64,000 bases of DNA from Mansonella perstans (taxonomy: Eukaryota; Nematoda; Chromadorea; Rhabditida; Onchocercidae). Shown piece by piece: positions 61,760 through 64,000 of the stretch (position 1 is its first letter; the number at the start of each line of letters is the position of its first letter). Under the pieces are notes generated by a model. It worked only from the letters and a program-made list of their open reading frames with translations. It ran no database searches and was not told the origin of the DNA. The stretch is from positions 124,001 through 188,000 of the forward strand of contig JBAMDO010000031.1 in NCBI GenBank assembly GCA_037074765.1. Direction: 5' to 3'. The translations under genes and the position numbers were made by a program.

Positions 61760-63167
61760 TCAGTTTTTTCACAGTGAATTGTAGTCTCAAGTTGTCAAGG
61801 GATCCAACAATAAGAGTTATAATATTTATTCACTCAATATTATCAATTAACAACAATAAGAAAAAGATATAAAGCGCACAATCATCAACAAGAATTAGTT
61901 ATAAAATGTGATCAATTTAAATTAACAAATTGCCTTCATAATAGTTATTTCCTACATCACATCAAATTTTAAGCACGGAATAACGAAGCTAATAATCGAA
62001 ATGGTAATGGTAAACTATAGGACTATATATTGCTTGTCTACATACTGTGTTTTTTTTCTTGTATGTATAGAGTTAGGGGAAGATTTGGTAAGTACCGGGC
62101 CATTGCAGAAAGTGTGATCGTTGACATGGTTTACTTGACAATCAAATTCTCTTCTGATCTGCAACTGTACGGAAATATCATCTCCATTATTAGCTTATAT
62201 TTTGCTCGTTCCGTTAATAATCAGTATCATAGCTTGTATTGCCACTAAACATTTCGTGTTTTCATGATTTGTAGTTTCAAGTATAATGGCGAATCCATCA
62301 ATATGTGTCAGAATTGAGTCGGAAATCGACCTGTGTTTTTTTTCTTTATAAATTTGCCATTTTCGGGGAGATTCATCAAAAAATTGTCTTTGAATGGAAA
62401 ACAGATGCAAAGAGGCAATATAAAGTCTGAAATAGGAAAGTTCTTAGTGAAGAGAAATATTTTAGACAAACAACAACTTTAAAGGAACTGTGAATTTGAC
62501 AAATTTGCTGTCGAAAAAATTCGAAATATAAATTTTTTTAATAAATTGTTCCAAATTAAAATATCTGTGAGACAAGTGATGAGACTTTATCTATCGTCTT
62601 TCAATCCGTCAATTAAAATGCTGCGTGCTTAATTACTGTAAAAAGTTTATGTAAATCTGTTAATTTTGTTAAGAACATAAAGACAGCTATTGAAATATTT
62701 AAAATCTTGCATGAAGCTAGAGATTATTGAAAGCAAATTCATTCGAGGACATGTTATCTAGGACATCCTCACTTTAACAGAATTTGTCATATTTTTGAAC
62801 ATATTTTTGAATTCAGTTTCTTGCAATATCTGAACTTTCGTTTCCATTCTTAATCTCGCTAGCTAGAGAACAATTCCTTCTCGCACAACTATTTTCCGTA
62901 CAAATTCTCAAATTTTCACGACATTCACTTTCATTTGACAATTTCAAATAAATATATTACGCATCGTCCATTATTATGACAACTAGTAATTTCTTCAAAA
63001 CTTGAATATTTTTTTCAATATCTCCAAAAGATCTAACATAACTTCCCAAAGTTTTAGACCTAAAATAACTTCACAGAAATGCATAACTTTGCATATTTGC
63101 TTCTCAGCAGTTGCCATGCCTATTTTATATTTATTAATGATATACTATTTCATCATTGATGATAAAA

Positions 63168-64000
63168 TGAGCGGTAACAGGAGAAAGATTTTGGCCATCG
63201 CCGACGATCGTCAGTTCTCGTCGTCACGTCCACATATATGTTTCTTTTCAAAATTAGAAAATTTTTTGTTAAAAAACTGTTCACTTCAGTCTAAGCAAGT
63301 TGAATGAGTATGAACGGAATCGATTGCAAAAGTGTTCAAAAGCTGCTGAAGACATTCATCAGCAGGCGCGATGTGTGGTTCGTGCTATTGACGCAAAACC
63401 AAAGATAGATCCTACAAGAAGTATGTATCATTTTCACGCCAAAAGATAAATTTCTGTTAGATGTTAGTGCAGCTATCTCATGCCTCTGGCGGAAGACTTG
63501 ATAACTTGAACACTTAAAAATTTGGATCTCAGGATGAAGCAAATAACTTTGATACGTACTATTCTCAGTCGAATTATACTGACTTGAGCTATTCACACAG
63601 CAAAATCGATTCGTTAATTTAATGTTTAGTTAGAGCCATTTAACTGATAATTACTCACTTCTTGTACAGTTTCCCATATGCAAAAGCTGCAAAAATTGCT
63701 GGATGAAAAGCAGAAGAAGACACTTAATGCTTCAATTCAATTTAAATCACACCACACTGATGTGAAGCGAGGCCGAAGAAAGAAACAGATGGAATTTCGT
63801 ACACGACGAAGTGTAATCAATCGGCATAATTATAAGTTACATACCGAATATGAACACTTAACTCCCTTCGGCATTGTGGGCAAATACTTATCGAAGATGG
63901 CGAGAGTTGTCAAAAATAAGGACCCGAATGTATCGTTAGTTTCAGTTGTTAGTTTCAATGATTTTCTTAAAATTTATCACTATCGAAAATAGGATTGTGT
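63168..64000 (+). CDS. MLT-10-like gene, copy B, partial
   Basis: Corresponds to 55492-56311 of copy A and is truncated by the window end. Visible differences: an extra C in GATCCTACAAG (about 63411) relative to GATCTACAAG, which moves the frame ahead of the GTATGT donor; loss of the possible GTTAGA donor near 63268; and an extra A near 63917, so the frame runs on as KNKDPNVSLVSVVSFNDF. Which copy has the ancestral state cannot be told here, and one may be a pseudogene. Confidence 0.6.

Larger units (their letters stand above)
60590..64000 (+). repeat. Large direct duplication, copy B (runs off window)
   Basis: Second copy of 52895-56310. It is still homologous at base 64000, so the duplicated unit extends further, consistent with a tandem unit of about 7.69 kb containing a whole MLT-10 gene. 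Confidence 0.95.

Overview
The window is nematode genomic DNA: AT-rich, intron-rich, with worm-type gene families (a MLT-10-type moulting protein, nicastrin, a PIM-like kinase, a LOTUS/Tudor protein) and exact copies of the nematode SL1 spliced leader. Several introns I reconstruct are only about 38-40 bp. A parasitic clade III (spirurid/filarial-like) worm fits, but I cannot name the species.

Layout. 1.6-3.6 kb (+): ZDHHC16-like palmitoyltransferase. 5.0-7.9 kb (-): CUB + C-type lectin + transmembrane receptor. 8.9-9.5 kb (-): unrecognised exons. 9.6-10.15 kb (+): 3' fragment of a trehalase with a frameshift. 10.9-13.0 kb (-): ZCCHC24-like zinc-knuckle/3CxxC protein. 15.0-19.26 kb (+): nicastrin. 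19.7-20.05 kb (+): small two-exon gene. 22.5-24.0 kb: LTR remnants. 24-29.8 kb: a LOTUS-Tudor gene broken by an inversion; its N-terminal half is on - and its C-terminal half on +, each ending in one arm of a roughly 390-bp inverted repeat. 30.5-32.3 kb (-): degenerate LINE reverse transcriptase beside SAM-like exons, and a 5S rRNA gene. 36.0-38.15 kb (-): PIM-family kinase. 38.5-44.5 kb: a gene-free block of tandem arrays (27, 73, 92, 54 and 171-179 bp units). 44.48-51.75 kb (+): a decayed BEL/Pao retrotransposon whose gag is interrupted by a second LTR. 52.9-58.4 kb (+): a MLT-10-like gene preceded by a small secreted-protein gene; the 5' part of this block recurs from 60.6 kb to the window end, offset by about 7.69 kb.

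The most interesting signal is the complete 22-nt SL1 leader embedded in the LTRs. It is present in both LTRs of the BEL/Pao element, in the LTR nested in its gag, and in a remnant on the other strand at 22.56 kb, with a degenerate form at 30.1 kb. In each case AATAAA sits directly upstream. This suggests that the R region of the element is built from the host trans-spliced leader. The split LOTUS-Tudor gene and the tandemly duplicated moulting-gene block are the other two structures worth following up.
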